From NCBI GenBank assembly GCA_021292165.1, contig CM037877.1, positions 299,600,726 to 299,664,725 of the forward strand: a stretch of 64,000 bases of DNA, in the 5' to 3' direction. This document shows, piece by piece, positions 30,501 through 36,929 of the stretch. The notes under the pieces were generated by a model. The model saw only the letters and a list, made by a program, of their open reading frames with translations. It was not told the origin of the DNA and did not search any database. Source of the DNA: Shinisaurus crocodilurus (lineage: Eukaryota; Chordata; Lepidosauria; Squamata; Shinisauridae). The stretch's first letter is position 1. Each line of letters starts with the position of its first letter. Both the position numbers and the translations under genes were made by a program.

Positions 30501-32762
30501 GACTGAGGGAACTGGGCATGTTTAGCCTTCAGAAGAGGAGACTGAGGGGAGATATGATCGCACTCTTCCAGTATTTGAAGGGATGTCACACAGAGGAGGG
30601 CCAGGATCTCTTCTCGATCATCCCAGTTTGCAGGACACGGAATAATGGGCTCAAGTTACAGGAACCTAGATTCCACCTAAACATCAGGAAAAATTTCCTG
30701 ACTGTCAGAGCGATAAGACAATGGAATCAACTACCTAGGGAGGTTGTGGGCTCTCCCACTCTGGAGGCATTCAAGGTGCAGCTGGACAGACATCTGTCAG
30801 AGATGCTTTGACCTAGATTCCTGCATTGAGCAGGGGGTTGGACTCGATGGCCTTGTAGGCCCCTTCCAACTCTACTTTTCTATGATTCTATGATTCCTAT
30901 TTACTCCTCTTGAGCAGCCCCTCTAAATCGTAAGGCCGGCCAAGGCAGAGATGTGTGGTGCTTGTGCTATCGGTGGTGGACTCCATCCTCTCTCGCCCTT
31001 TCAAGGTTTCACCTGGAGATGTTCCCCACGGATATGAAGAAATTCACCGACGGCCCCAGCCGCTGCATCGTCCTCCCTCCGGACTTGAAATCCGCCATCG
31101 ATGCCGTCACGTACATAGCCGAGCAGCTGCAGGAGCAGGACGACTATGACACGGTGAGGCGGGGGGGGCGGAGAGGGAGGTGGCTTGCCGCCCCGGGAGC
31201 CTTGCTGCCTGACTGGTGGTCACGCCCCCGCCCTGTGCCCGCAAACAAGGAACGGCAAAAGGAGCTTCGGCGACTGGGGCGGTATAGAAATGTAATTCAT
31301 TAATTAAATCACATGCCGCCAGCGCCGGCTGCAGGTTTCGGAGGGCCCCTGGGCAAGACACCCTCAGTGCGCCCCCTCCCTCAGCAAGCCCGCCTGACGG
31401 TCACCGGCTGCTCTTGTTCCTCAGCTTCATGATGGCCACCGCTTGCTTGGCTGAGAGGCAGAGGGCTGGGGGGGGGGGGCAGTCGGCCGTGGCATCTCCC
31501 GCTCCTCCTCGTCACCACGGCCGGCCGTTGCCTGGGCCGGAGCGAGAGGCGGGTGAACAAGCCGGTTGCGATGGGGAGGGGCAAGAGCAGGAAGTCCAGG
31601 GGGCTCTGGTCAGCGGGGCCCCGCTGGGGTGTGGCCCCTCGGCAGGCGCCCGCCCATGCCCACTCTCGACGCCGGCCCCGCACGCAGTGGCTAGTCTTTC
31701 GAAGAAGCAAATGGGTTTGCAGGCTTCGTTAAGGGTCTCTCGTGCAGGACGGCCGCCAAGTAGAATGGTGCCTCCTCTTGATTAGTGTAGGGAGGGCAGG
31801 GATGTTGAAGAGTCCTTGGTCTCGAGTCACGAGTCGAGTCACGAGTCTTTGGACCCGAGTCACGAGTCCGAGTCCGAGTCCTTGGTCCAGAATGGTGAGT
31901 CCTGAGTCACTCCCAAAGCTGACTCCACGAGTCCCTATTAAAATCAATTGGGGGTTTCCCCAACAAAATAAGGCTACTTCAGATGTGTGGCTTAAATAAA
32001 TTCTAGGCACAAGTGTGCCTTTTTATTTCAAAACTCTGCCACTGATTTTGGCAAGAACAGACCAGGCAGACAAACCCAACATAACCAGGCAGGCAGAGGA
32101 GGCAGGGAACCCCAAAGCAGGCAGGCAGAGGCCTTTGTCTTGGACAATTCAAACTCTGGAACTGGTTAAGAAGAGGCCAGGCAGGCAGAGGAGGCAGGGA
32201 ACCCCAGACAGGCAGGCAGAGGCAGCCAAACCCAAAATGTCTGAAAGGTTGCATTTTAGGGAAATGATTTTAAAAAATAAACTTGCTGTACTTCCTAAAA
32301 CCTATCCATGTTGCATCTGAGGAACACGAGTCCTTGGTCTCGAGTCTCGACTCGAGTCTCGAGTCCCATTAAAAATATTGGGACTCGAGTCTGACTCGAG
32401 TCAGTGTGGGGACTCAGTCCGACTCACGAGTCGAGTCCTCGAGTCCGAGTCCCCATCCCTGAGGGAGGGCGCCATCTGCACCTCAATACCCCAGCTGGGA
32501 TCGGGGCCTCAGGGGCGTGCCGGTCCAGGCCTGCTCTTTCCCACGCGTGGCGGCCGGGGACCTTGTCCTTGCCTCTCTGCCCGTCACCAGCGCTCCCTTC
32601 CCTTTCCCCCCCCTCTCCCAGCTGAAGGAGGACTGGGAGTATGTGGCCATCGTAGTGGATCGCCTTTTCTTCTGGACCTTCATCATCTTCACCACCTTGG
32701 GCACCCTCACCATCTTCCTGGATGCCACATATCACCTGCCTCCTGACCAGCCGTTCCCATGA
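14929..32762 (+). CDS. CHRNB1: Nicotinic acetylcholine receptor subunit beta-1 (muscle type)
   Basis: Non-ligand-core subunit of the pentameric muscle acetylcholine receptor, a cation channel of the neuromuscular endplate. CDS is join(14929..14980, 16181..16320, 18599..18643, 20515..20624, 22564..22672, 24301..24448, 25031..25222, 26991..27214, 29101..29270, 31006..31153, 32622..32762): 1,479 bp, 492 residues, 11 exons as in human. Every junction is GT-AG and in phase. In order: signal peptide; ligand-binding-type domain with the Cys-loop split across exons 5 and 6 ([15 protein letters not shown]); M1 ([20 protein letters not shown]); M2 pore helix ([20 protein letters not shown]); M3; a cytoplasmic loop with the TDEYF tyrosine site; M4 and the LDATYHLPP ending. 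DWQNCT keeps the conserved N-glycosylation site. An in-frame ATG at 14866 exists, but 14929 gives the better signal peptide. The assignment to beta-1 rests on the [14 protein letters not shown] and TDEYF wording and on FGF11 as neighbour. Confidence 0.96.
15243..16078. mobile_element. Palindromic MITE P3 split by a hAT insertion
   Basis: The left arm (15243-15330, GTGTGTTGGACTGCAGCTCC) and right arm (16024-16078, TGCATTCTAACACACCTGGA) belong to one palindrome, now separated by the 693-bp element at 15331-16023. Confidence 0.7.
15331..16023. mobile_element. hAT-type non-autonomous transposon with CAGGGCCGGATTAA ends
   Basis: Terminal inverted repeats CAGGGCCGGATTAA and TTAATCCGGCCCTG, flanked by the perfect 8-bp duplication ATGGGAGT (15323-15330 and 16024-16031). 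AT-rich body without a transposase frame. It lies in CHRNB1 intron 1. Confidence 0.88.
16181..16320 (+). CDS. CHRNB1: CHRNB1 exon 2
   Basis: 140 bp, CCTCTGTAG acceptor and GTGAGT donor, ending in phase 0. Encodes the mature N-terminal helix region ([20 protein letters not shown]) and first beta strands ([15 protein letters not shown]). Confidence 0.95.
16575..16870. mobile_element. Fold-back MITE rich in AACCCA/TGGGTT motifs
   Basis: The ends CCTGGTTCACGCATAACGAC and the reverse of GTCGTGACATGAGAACCAGG pair, and the inside is dominated by alternating GGGTTGTTAAC-like motifs in both orientations. A related element is at 45535-45872. It immediately follows CHRNB1 exon 2. No target duplication was established. 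Confidence 0.6.
17142..17165. repeat. (AC)n microsatellite
   Basis: Short perfect AC run in CHRNB1 intron 2. Confidence 0.85.
17400..17715. mobile_element. Tc1/mariner-type MITE
   Basis: Ends CCGTATTGCTCCGAGTATAG and CTATACTCGGAACAATACGG are inverted repeats flanked by TA on both sides (17398-17399 and 17716-17717), the mariner-type target duplication. No transposase frame. Confidence 0.82.
17740..17910. repeat. Fragment of an unclassified LINE-derived repeat
   Basis: Contains TTTAACCTGGTGCAGAAAAG, then GTTGGCACCAGGCAAACCTC and GGGCCACCACAGAGACGGCC, the same wording as 23505-24050. Confidence 0.5.
18301..18430. mobile_element. Palindromic hAT-type MITE, family P1
   Basis: Two arms of 64-65 bp, CAGTGTTCTCCAACCTTGGG inward, form an almost perfect hairpin centred at GCCAGCTGGC. 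Flanks CTCTAGAG and CTCTAGAA give a 7/8 target duplication. Each arm carries a GACTCCCAGCATGCCCC motif. Confidence 0.82.
18599..18643 (+). CDS. CHRNB1: CHRNB1 exon 3
   Basis: 45 bp, the usual size of exon 3 in acetylcholine receptor subunit genes. Encodes [15 protein letters not shown] between a TTTCCTAG acceptor and a GTGGGT donor. Confidence 0.95.
18761..19586. mobile_element. Palindromic MITE P2 split by a hAT insertion
   Basis: Left piece 18761-18784 (GGGTGCACACCTGCGCACA) and right piece 19457-19586, which ends CTAAACGTGCATAGGATTGC, flank the CGAGTC-family element at 18785-19456. The host family is defined by copies at 5392, 26652 and 38708. Confidence 0.65.
18785..19456. mobile_element. 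hAT-type non-autonomous transposon, CGAGTC family, copy 2
   Basis: 672 bp, CAGGGATG ends. Flanks ACATTTAG and ATGTTTAG match at 6 of 8 positions. The region GGGGCTGCGCTCCTGGTAGC to CCAGAAGACTCGTCAACAGC is shared almost identically with copy 4. An internal CAGGGATGTTGACGAG starts at about 19322. Confidence 0.85.
19739..19868. mobile_element. Palindromic hAT-type MITE, family P1
   Basis: CAGTGTTCTCCGACCTGGGG inverted arms with a GCCATGGC centre. Flanks CTCTGGAG and CTCCAGAG are reverse complements rather than clean direct repeats, so the whole hairpin extends through the target site. Confidence 0.78.
20515..20624 (+). CDS. CHRNB1: CHRNB1 exon 4
   Basis: 110 bp, the usual size. Encodes [16 protein letters not shown] to [10 protein letters not shown], the loop A/loop D region of the extracellular domain. 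Confidence 0.96.
20733..21331 (+). mobile_element. CR1 LINE, 5' truncated
   Basis: Encodes the ORF2 C-terminus ([20 protein letters not shown] ... [11 protein letters not shown]) and ends with ATTCTATG units. It starts about 110 bp after CHRNB1 exon 4. The sequence is very close to 57492-58085, suggesting recent activity. Confidence 0.92.
21337..21374. repeat. (CA)n microsatellite
   Basis: Perfect CA run directly after the CR1 tail. Confidence 0.9.
21620..21945 (-). mobile_element. CR1 LINE 3' fragment, antisense to CHRNB1
   Basis: Starts with ATCATAGAATCATGG and encodes, on the minus strand, the CR1 ORF2 C-terminus with several differences from the other copies. It is an older copy abutting the next one. 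Confidence 0.88.
21946..22475 (-). mobile_element. CR1 LINE 3' fragment, antisense to CHRNB1
   Basis: Second antisense CR1 placed immediately after the first. It encodes [20 protein letters not shown] on the minus strand. Its 5' truncation point lies about 90 bp before CHRNB1 exon 5. Confidence 0.88.
22564..22672 (+). CDS. CHRNB1: CHRNB1 exon 5
   Basis: 109 bp; the first C completes an Asn codon. Encodes [20 protein letters not shown] and [14 protein letters not shown], including the first Cys of the Cys-loop. Confidence 0.96.
23171..24050. repeat. Unclassified LINE-derived repeat interrupted by CR1
   Basis: Begins with TATTTATTTCATTTCTGTACCG, then CCCAAT, is broken by CR1 at 23227-23505, and resumes with CTGAAGCTCACAACAATTC. 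It continues through GGGGGAGATCATTCCATAAT to GGACCGTCTGGTCCC. The 3' tail family (ACCGCCCAATAGCCGAAGC) also appears at 37945 and 52270. Confidence 0.55.
23227..23505 (-). mobile_element. CR1 LINE 3' end, two overlapping pieces
   Basis: Two partial CR1 ends in a row, each with AATCATAGAA and AAAAGTAGAGTTGGAAGGGG. The second reaches the [12 protein letters not shown] coding part. Confidence 0.85.
24301..24448 (+). CDS. CHRNB1: CHRNB1 exon 6
   Basis: 148 bp. Encodes [20 protein letters not shown], the second half of the Cys-loop, with the NCT glycosylation site, and on to [10 protein letters not shown]. Donor GTGAGA in phase 1. Confidence 0.97.
24479..24510. repeat. (CA)n microsatellite
   Basis: Perfect CA run 30 bp downstream of exon 6. 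Confidence 0.9.
24553..24645. mobile_element. Palindromic MITE, family P3
   Basis: GGTGCCTTCCAGATGCATTG on the left and CGGAAGGCACCAAGCTGGG on the right flank a CAACTCCCATCATTCCCAGC core. The right arm is shortened. Confidence 0.65.
25031..25222 (+). CDS. CHRNB1: CHRNB1 exon 7
   Basis: 192 bp. Encodes [12 protein letters not shown], the pre-M1 [11 protein letters not shown] segment and M1, ending FYLPPDA. TTTTTGGCAG acceptor; GTGGGT donor. Confidence 0.96.
25552..25675. mobile_element. Palindromic MITE, family P3
   Basis: CAGATGTGTCTGACTACAAC on the left and GTAGTCCGATACATCTGG on the right, around a short centre. Arms moderately diverged. Confidence 0.65.
26010..26650 (+). mobile_element. 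L2-like LINE 3' end
   Basis: Encodes [38 protein letters not shown] and [19 protein letters not shown], then GWG-TTAG 3' UTR text and an (AAATA)n tail. The HITPVL-LHWLPV and AFSVAAP-LWNSLP phrases are typical of L2-clade ORF2 C-termini. Two shorter copies are at 51843 and 60673. Confidence 0.75.
26652..26768. mobile_element. Palindromic MITE, family P2
   Basis: ATGTTTAGACCGCAAAAAAG and the reverse of CTTTTGTGCGGTCTAAACAT pair; each arm has CCCAGCATGCCCCAGCCAGC. Ends GCATAGGATTGCACCC. Confidence 0.78.
26991..27214 (+). CDS. CHRNB1: CHRNB1 exon 8
   Basis: 224 bp. Encodes [20 protein letters not shown] (M2), the M2-M3 linker [12 protein letters not shown]3 and the start of the cytoplasmic loop to WVRQ. 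The residue before LNLHHRSP is Asp (GAC, 27155-27157), where vertebrate subunits usually have a hydrophobic residue. Confidence 0.96.
27300..28405 (-). mobile_element. tRNA-derived SINE (second family) split by hAT
   Basis: Pieces at about 27300-27392 (TTGTTGACACTGACTTGCAG) and 28317-28405 (GATCGAACCTGGGACCTTCT) form one SINE in reverse orientation. Its tRNA-like B box is GGTTCGATC on the minus strand. The 924-bp element at 27393-28316 sits between them. Confidence 0.65.
27393..28316. mobile_element. hAT-type transposon, non-autonomous, CAGTGATGGCTAACC ends
   Basis: Starts CAGTGATGGCTAACCTATGG and ends GGTTCGCCATCACTG, with a perfect 8-bp duplication TCCTAGGC (27385-27392 and 28317-28324). 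AT-rich interior with no long transposase frame. It lies in CHRNB1 intron 8. Confidence 0.87.
28405..28852 (-). mobile_element. CR1 LINE 3' end, split by a hAT MITE
   Basis: Two CR1 parts, 28405-28587 and 28756-28852, are contiguous in other CR1 copies (GGTTCCATTGTCTTATTG). The hAT insertion at 28588-28755 separates them. Confidence 0.85.
28588..28755. mobile_element. hAT-type MITE with CAGGGC ends
   Basis: 168 bp from CAGGGCAGGTGCAAGG to TGGTAGCACCGGCCCTG, flanked by perfect TCCATTGT duplications (28580-28587 and 28756-28763). Contains CCCTAGGCAGCTGCCTAG. Confidence 0.85.
28853..28921. repeat. Half copy of palindromic MITE P2
   Basis: Right arm only: GCTGGGAGTTGTAGGAC, a T run, then TCTAAACATGCATAGGATTG. 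Confidence 0.65.
29101..29270 (+). CDS. CHRNB1: CHRNB1 exon 9
   Basis: 170 bp. Encodes the M3-M4 cytoplasmic loop, from [19 protein letters not shown] to [17 protein letters not shown]. The Tyr in TDEYF corresponds to the beta-subunit tyrosine phosphorylation site known in mammals. Ends AG with GTGAGT donor. Confidence 0.95.
30203..30897 (+). mobile_element. CR1 LINE, 5' truncated
   Basis: Encodes [20 protein letters not shown] through [11 protein letters not shown] and ends in ATTCTATG units about 110 bp before CHRNB1 exon 10. Very similar to the copy at 56250-58094. Confidence 0.92.
31006..31153 (+). CDS. CHRNB1: CHRNB1 exon 10
   Basis: 148 bp. Its first G completes Arg. Encodes [20 protein letters not shown] and the amphipathic MA helix [21 protein letters not shown] acceptor, GTGAGG donor. 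Confidence 0.95.
31797..32461. mobile_element. hAT-type non-autonomous transposon, CGAGTC family, copy 3
   Basis: 665 bp with CAGGGATG ends and a perfect 8-bp duplication AGGGAGGG (31789-31796 and 32462-32469). Its centre (GTTGCATTTTAGGGAAATG, then CTTGCTGTACTTCC) differs from the other copies, and it lacks the internal CAGGGATG. It ends 160 bp before CHRNB1 exon 11. Confidence 0.9.
32622..32762 (+). CDS. CHRNB1: CHRNB1 exon 11 with stop
   Basis: Encodes [20 protein letters not shown], the M4 helix, and [14 protein letters not shown], then TGA at 32760-32762. No canonical AATAAA was seen in the next few hundred bases. Confidence 0.96.
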   Translation: MKEDWEYVAIVVDRLFFWTFIIFTTLGTLTIFLDATYHLPPDQPFP

Positions 32763-33630
32763 GCTCTTCTTGGCCTCCTTCTCCACCCTTGAGGATGTTC
32801 TCTGGTCCTTCCGCAACAAAGGCCTGCCGCAGGTGACATCCCACCGACAGAAGAACAAAACACCAAGAAACGTGGTCATGTTCGCATCGGCCTCCATCCA
32901 GAACCACGTATTTATTATATCCCAATCGGATGCATGTTTACTTGGAAGCAAGTCCCGTTGCATTTCACATTGGCTCACTTCCAAGTTGTGTGCATAGGAC
33001 TGTACCCTTTGTATTAGTGGTTTACCCCAGGTTTGAATCCAGATTATAAAAGCGTGGTGTGGATGTGGAACTGGCCCCCCGGGATCCTTCCATTGTAAGG
33101 AGGAGTTGCCCTCAGGACTCAGCTGAGCTCCTGTTAGTATACTCCATTGTTTATGCCCTGTGTACAAAATAAGTAGGTTCAGCAATGGTTCCAGGCAGTA
33201 ATCGGTTACGTTTTCATCAATAATTATGTAAATTAGAAACCATGTGACCCCCTCCTCATTTTAATGGCCTTACGTCCTACCCTATGCCAATGTGCAATGC
33301 GAAACTATCCAACCGGGTTCAGTAAGTATAGTAGGTACTTCTGAGTCATAACTGCTAAGGGATTTGGCCTTGTGCCTTCGTCCAACAGGGTGACTGGAAT
33401 GCGAGAGTCAACTCCACCTGCTCAAGAGTGTTGGGGATTGCCAAAAGACCTGGGAGAGGATATTGTGATATATTATCTCTCCCCTCTTGCTTTTGCAAAC
33501 ACAGCAGAGTATACCCAACTACAGGCGAAAAACGTGTGCGTGCGGAGCTGCCGGTTAAACCAGGCCTGGGCATTTAGTTGATACAGACTGTCCCTTTTGG
33601 ACAGGCTGGATCTTCACCTGGTTTCCCCCT
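32763..33630. other. Convergent intergenic sequence after CHRNB1
   Basis: Probably includes the CHRNB1 3' UTR. A diverged palindromic piece (32915-33010, GTTTACTTGGAAGCAAGTCC ... GCATAGGACTGTACCC) is the only repeat I recognise. Confidence 0.45.
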
Positions 33631-33639
33631 TACACTCAT

Positions 33640-34160
33640 CATCATCAGGCGATCACTCGTGACCGAGTAAGATTGTCTTCCGGGATAAAAGGAGGAAATT
33701 CTAAAGAAGATTGTGTAGACTCTAGCGATGAGTCCGTAAGTGACTGTGGAGGCCAATTCTAGATCCACACAGCTTCCCACAGTGAGGACACAGGTTACCA
33801 GATAGAAGATGGTCCTGTAAAGGATTCATTTGACGTGCTTTTCGCTTAGCACGTTTCTCCCTTTCACCTTGCACTCGGGCTTCTTCAAAGTCCATGGAAC
33901 CTTTGTGAAAGGCCAACCTCCATTTAGATCGTTCATGGGCCAGAGCTTCCCAGTTTTCGATGGTTATATTGCATTTTTTTAGATTAGCCTTATGAACATC
34001 TTTAAACCTCTTATATTGACCACTGATATTCCGCTTTCCATCCTTGAGTTGGGAGTAAAGTAACTGCTTTGGGAGACGGCAGTCAGGCATTCGAACAACA
34101 TGACCGGCCCACTGAAGTTGGCGTTGAAGGATCATTTTTTCAATGCTAGTAGTCTTTGCT
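33640..34160 (-). mobile_element. Non-LTR retrotransposon ORF2 3' end with zinc finger
   Basis: On the minus strand encodes LQWAGHVVRMPDCRLPKQLL, then [20 protein letters not shown] and the [11 protein letters not shown] zinc-finger end. It extends farther 5' than the copies at 5620 and 54262. Confidence 0.8.
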
Positions 34161-34927
34161 TCTTCCAGTACACTAACATTTGTTCGCCTATCCTCCCAAG
34201 TAATTTGCAGGATTTTCCGGAGGCAATGTTGATGTTGGAGGTTAAAAACAGAGTTTACTCACTCAGATCTTGCAGATTGGATACAGGCAGGCTTAAGAAT
34301 GTATTTACAGTTGTGCAGGAATCATATGGTAGTCGACCTGTTCTGAACTTGGGAAAAGTTCAGAACTGCAACTCGGCTACATCTTCAGACATGTTGTTCC
34401 TACAGTTTCATGGCTCCGGCTGTTTTCCCGGGGCAGGAAGAGAAGGTGACTGGTTACGCCCACATCCTGCACCAGGAGGTCTGGGTAATGTCCACAGGGT
34501 CTCTGCTCTAGGATGCAGAGACTCTGTGGTCCCAATTACATCATGCACCTATGCATGGCTTGAGGTTGTGACTGTTCATTCCCAACAAAGAGGAACTCCT
34601 GCTTTGTCCCGGAAAGTAGCAGGATGGAGAGGACGTAAGGGAGGTTCCCCTGAGATGAACGGTGGTGTAAGAGGAGGAGGACAAGAGCAGCTGGTTTTAG
34701 AGAATCACTCCCGCCCGGGTTTTGCACCAGGAGGCTGAATGAGGGGAGGGCCACGATAGCTGCTGCGCCACCGTGGTTACGCACGCCTAACAGTGCAGAG
34801 CAGACTCAGCATTGTTTAGCTGCCGACAAACGTTGCAAGAGGTGGTGGTGCAGACAAAGAAACATCTGCACAACAACCCACTCTACTTATGCAACAAGAC
34901 ACAGGACTTTGTGGTTTTTCAGCCGCC

Positions 34928-35058
34928 TTCCCCAACCTGGTGTCTTCCAGATGTGTTAGACGACAACTCCCATCCAGTGCGGATGGGCCCTGCTGGCTGG
35001 GGATGCTGGGAGTTGCAGTCCAACACATCTGGAGCGCAGCAGGTTGGGGGAGGTTGGC
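34928..35058. mobile_element. Palindromic MITE, family P3
   Basis: CCAACCTGGTGTCTTCCAGA left, reverse of TCTGGAGCGCAGCAGGTTGG right; core has ACAACTCCCATCCAGTGCGG and GATGCTGGGAGTTGCAGTCC. Confidence 0.72.
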
Positions 35059-35160
35059 TTATTATTGCCTGCCGACTTGAGAAAGGCCCACTCAGATCAA
35101 TGGGTCTTCCTTTTGAATGGACGTGTTATAGGGCTGCGCTGTAGGAACAGCAGATAGTGG

Positions 35161-35283
35161 GTTGGATCCAGACTTAAGAGTAGACCTGTTGAAATCAGTG
35201 GGACGTAAGTTAGTCACGACTAAAGTAAGTCCCATTGATTTCAGTGGGTCTGTTCGAAGTCTGACTATGTCTGGATTCAGTCC
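35161..35283. mobile_element. Palindromic MITE, family P4
   Basis: TTGGATCCAGACTTAAGAGT pairs with GTCTGACTATGTCTGGATTC; inside, TGAAATCAGTGGGAC and GTCCCATTGATTTCA are inverted. A related copy is at 47898-48028. Confidence 0.6.
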
Positions 35284-35639
35284 ATCAGTCAGTCAATTTA
35301 ATTCCACCAATGACAAATCCTTTCAAAGGACAAAAATTTACATGCAGAATTAGGCTTCTCCACCTTTTCTATACTGATCTGCCCATCGAAGGTTGCTTCC
35401 ACAGAAACCTTTTTTCTGAAATTGCCTTCTTTTGTTCAGTGAAGTCTTACAGAGAATCCAGTCGAGATCACTGTCACATAATTGTATTCTAGTGTTTTCC
35501 TTCTCCCACTTACCTCTCTCTCTGTGTGTGTGTGTAAATACTTGATTTGTGGTGACTTTGTTTTCCCCACAATAAAATGCCATTGCAGCACCAGCAAGGA
35601 TGTTAAAGTACAACCAGAACTTTTAAGTGCATCTGTGCC

Positions 35640-36080
35640 TTTAAATCAGCCTCCTGCAACCTGGTGCCCTCCAGAAACACTGGACTACAACTCCCATGAT
35701 CCCTTAACTCACTCTCCCGTGGGGATGAATATTAAGCATCACCCAAGTTCTGACTTGGTTCTCCAGGTCAAAGCAGCGGAGGCGTTTCCCTTTTACTGGG
35801 ATGATCACCTGCCACAGGCGTCTCCAGCCTGGCACCCTCCAGATCTGTTGGACTACAACTCCCATCACCCCACAGGAACTTAGGAAGTGGCCTTATACTG
35901 GACCCCACCCTCAGTCCACCGGGTCCAGTGTCCTTGGCACTGGCTGGCAGCAGCAACGGCTTCCCCCCCCCCGCCCCGGGGTTTCAGGCAGGCTTCTCTC
36001 CCAGCCACACCTGGGATGCTTGCTGGGGATGATGGGGACTGTAGTCCAACACATCCAATGCCAGTTGGGGAAGGCTGTCC
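35640..36080. repeat. Cluster of P3 half-palindromes and a tRNA-SINE fragment
   Basis: P3 arms near 35650-35700, 35826-35880 and 36020-36078 (CAGATCTGTTGGACTACAAC). Between them, GGGTTTCAGGCAGGCTTCTC is the body of the second tRNA-derived SINE family. Confidence 0.5.
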
Positions 36081-36576
36081 TGCCACAAAACAGGGAATGC
36101 GTCTTGCCCAGGACAGGCACCAGAAATGGGGGGGGGGCCCTCTCCCACATAAACGCAGAGATTTGGGGTGACGGCAGTTGCTCCTTCCAATCAATTATGG
36201 CTCAGGCCTCTTGGGGTGGGCTGGGCGGAAGGTCGCTCTCAGCCCAGCCGGATGGGGTCACGCCACGGGGACAAGGCATTTAAGCAATGAGTTTCAAAGT
36301 CAAAGGGAGTCAGATTCAGGTTAACGATTAGTGGGGGATGACAGCGACCGTCTCTGAATGGCCTTTTCCCTCTAGAGCAAAGATGCCCTGGGGTCCCGAG
36401 GAACAGCCAAGAAATGGAAATCTTTCCCATGTAGGCAATTTTTAACCTGAAAGGACAGGGGCTGGTTAAAGAACAGGGAGCCCCTTTCCTCCAGTTCTAG
36501 ACTTGTAGGGCCTACTTCTAGTCACTCAGTGATCAGGAGGAATGGCACTCTGCACATGCTCGTGATACAACTCTCC

Positions 36577-36582
36577 TTTATT
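36577..36582 (-). promoter_or_regulatory. Candidate poly(A) signal of the SAT-like gene
   Basis: TTTATT on the plus strand is AATAAA on the minus strand, about 170 bp after the stop codon of the minus-strand gene. Confidence 0.5.
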
Positions 36583-36752
36583 TTTACGCAAATATTAATT
36601 AGGCTGAGCCTTGGCATTGCAGACACGTTGGGGGGGGGCGCTAAGCCCCAGCGAGCCTTGAACACTCGGCTGTGCTCTCTTCCCATAAGCCTCTCCCACG
36701 CTGCTTCTCTCCCGTCCACAAATCTCGGCCCGGGAGCATTGCCCGCCTGCTG

Positions 36753-36929
36753 CTAGAATTTGCTCTGAGCTGCCATCTTCCAAAGCCTGTCGTTGTGAAA
36801 CCGGAAGAGGTTCCAGCCTTCCTTGACGGTGATGTCTTCCGCTCCACGCCGCACAAGGAACTCGATGTTCTCTGGCTTCTGGGAGGAAACGTGCATTCGG
36901 AGCTGGGTGCACCCTCGACGCCAAGCGGC
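36753..36929 (-). CDS. SAT-like gene exon 6 with stop
   Basis: 177 bp. On the minus strand a TTTTTCCTCAG acceptor leads to AAWRRGCTQLRMHVSSQKPE, then NIEFLVRRGAEDIT and KMAAQSKF-stop. Family wording here is normally W-N ... F-Y; this copy has no Trp-Asn and has Leu in place of Tyr. Confidence 0.88.
   Translation of the reverse strand, partial: AAWRRGCTQLRMHVSSQKPENIEFLVRRGAEDITVKEGWNLFRFHNDRLWKMAAQSKF

Noticed and set aside
30095..30811. 238-residue protein-coding gene inside CHRNB1 intron 9
   Set aside because: It is the C-terminal part of CR1 ORF2, present in several copies in the window.
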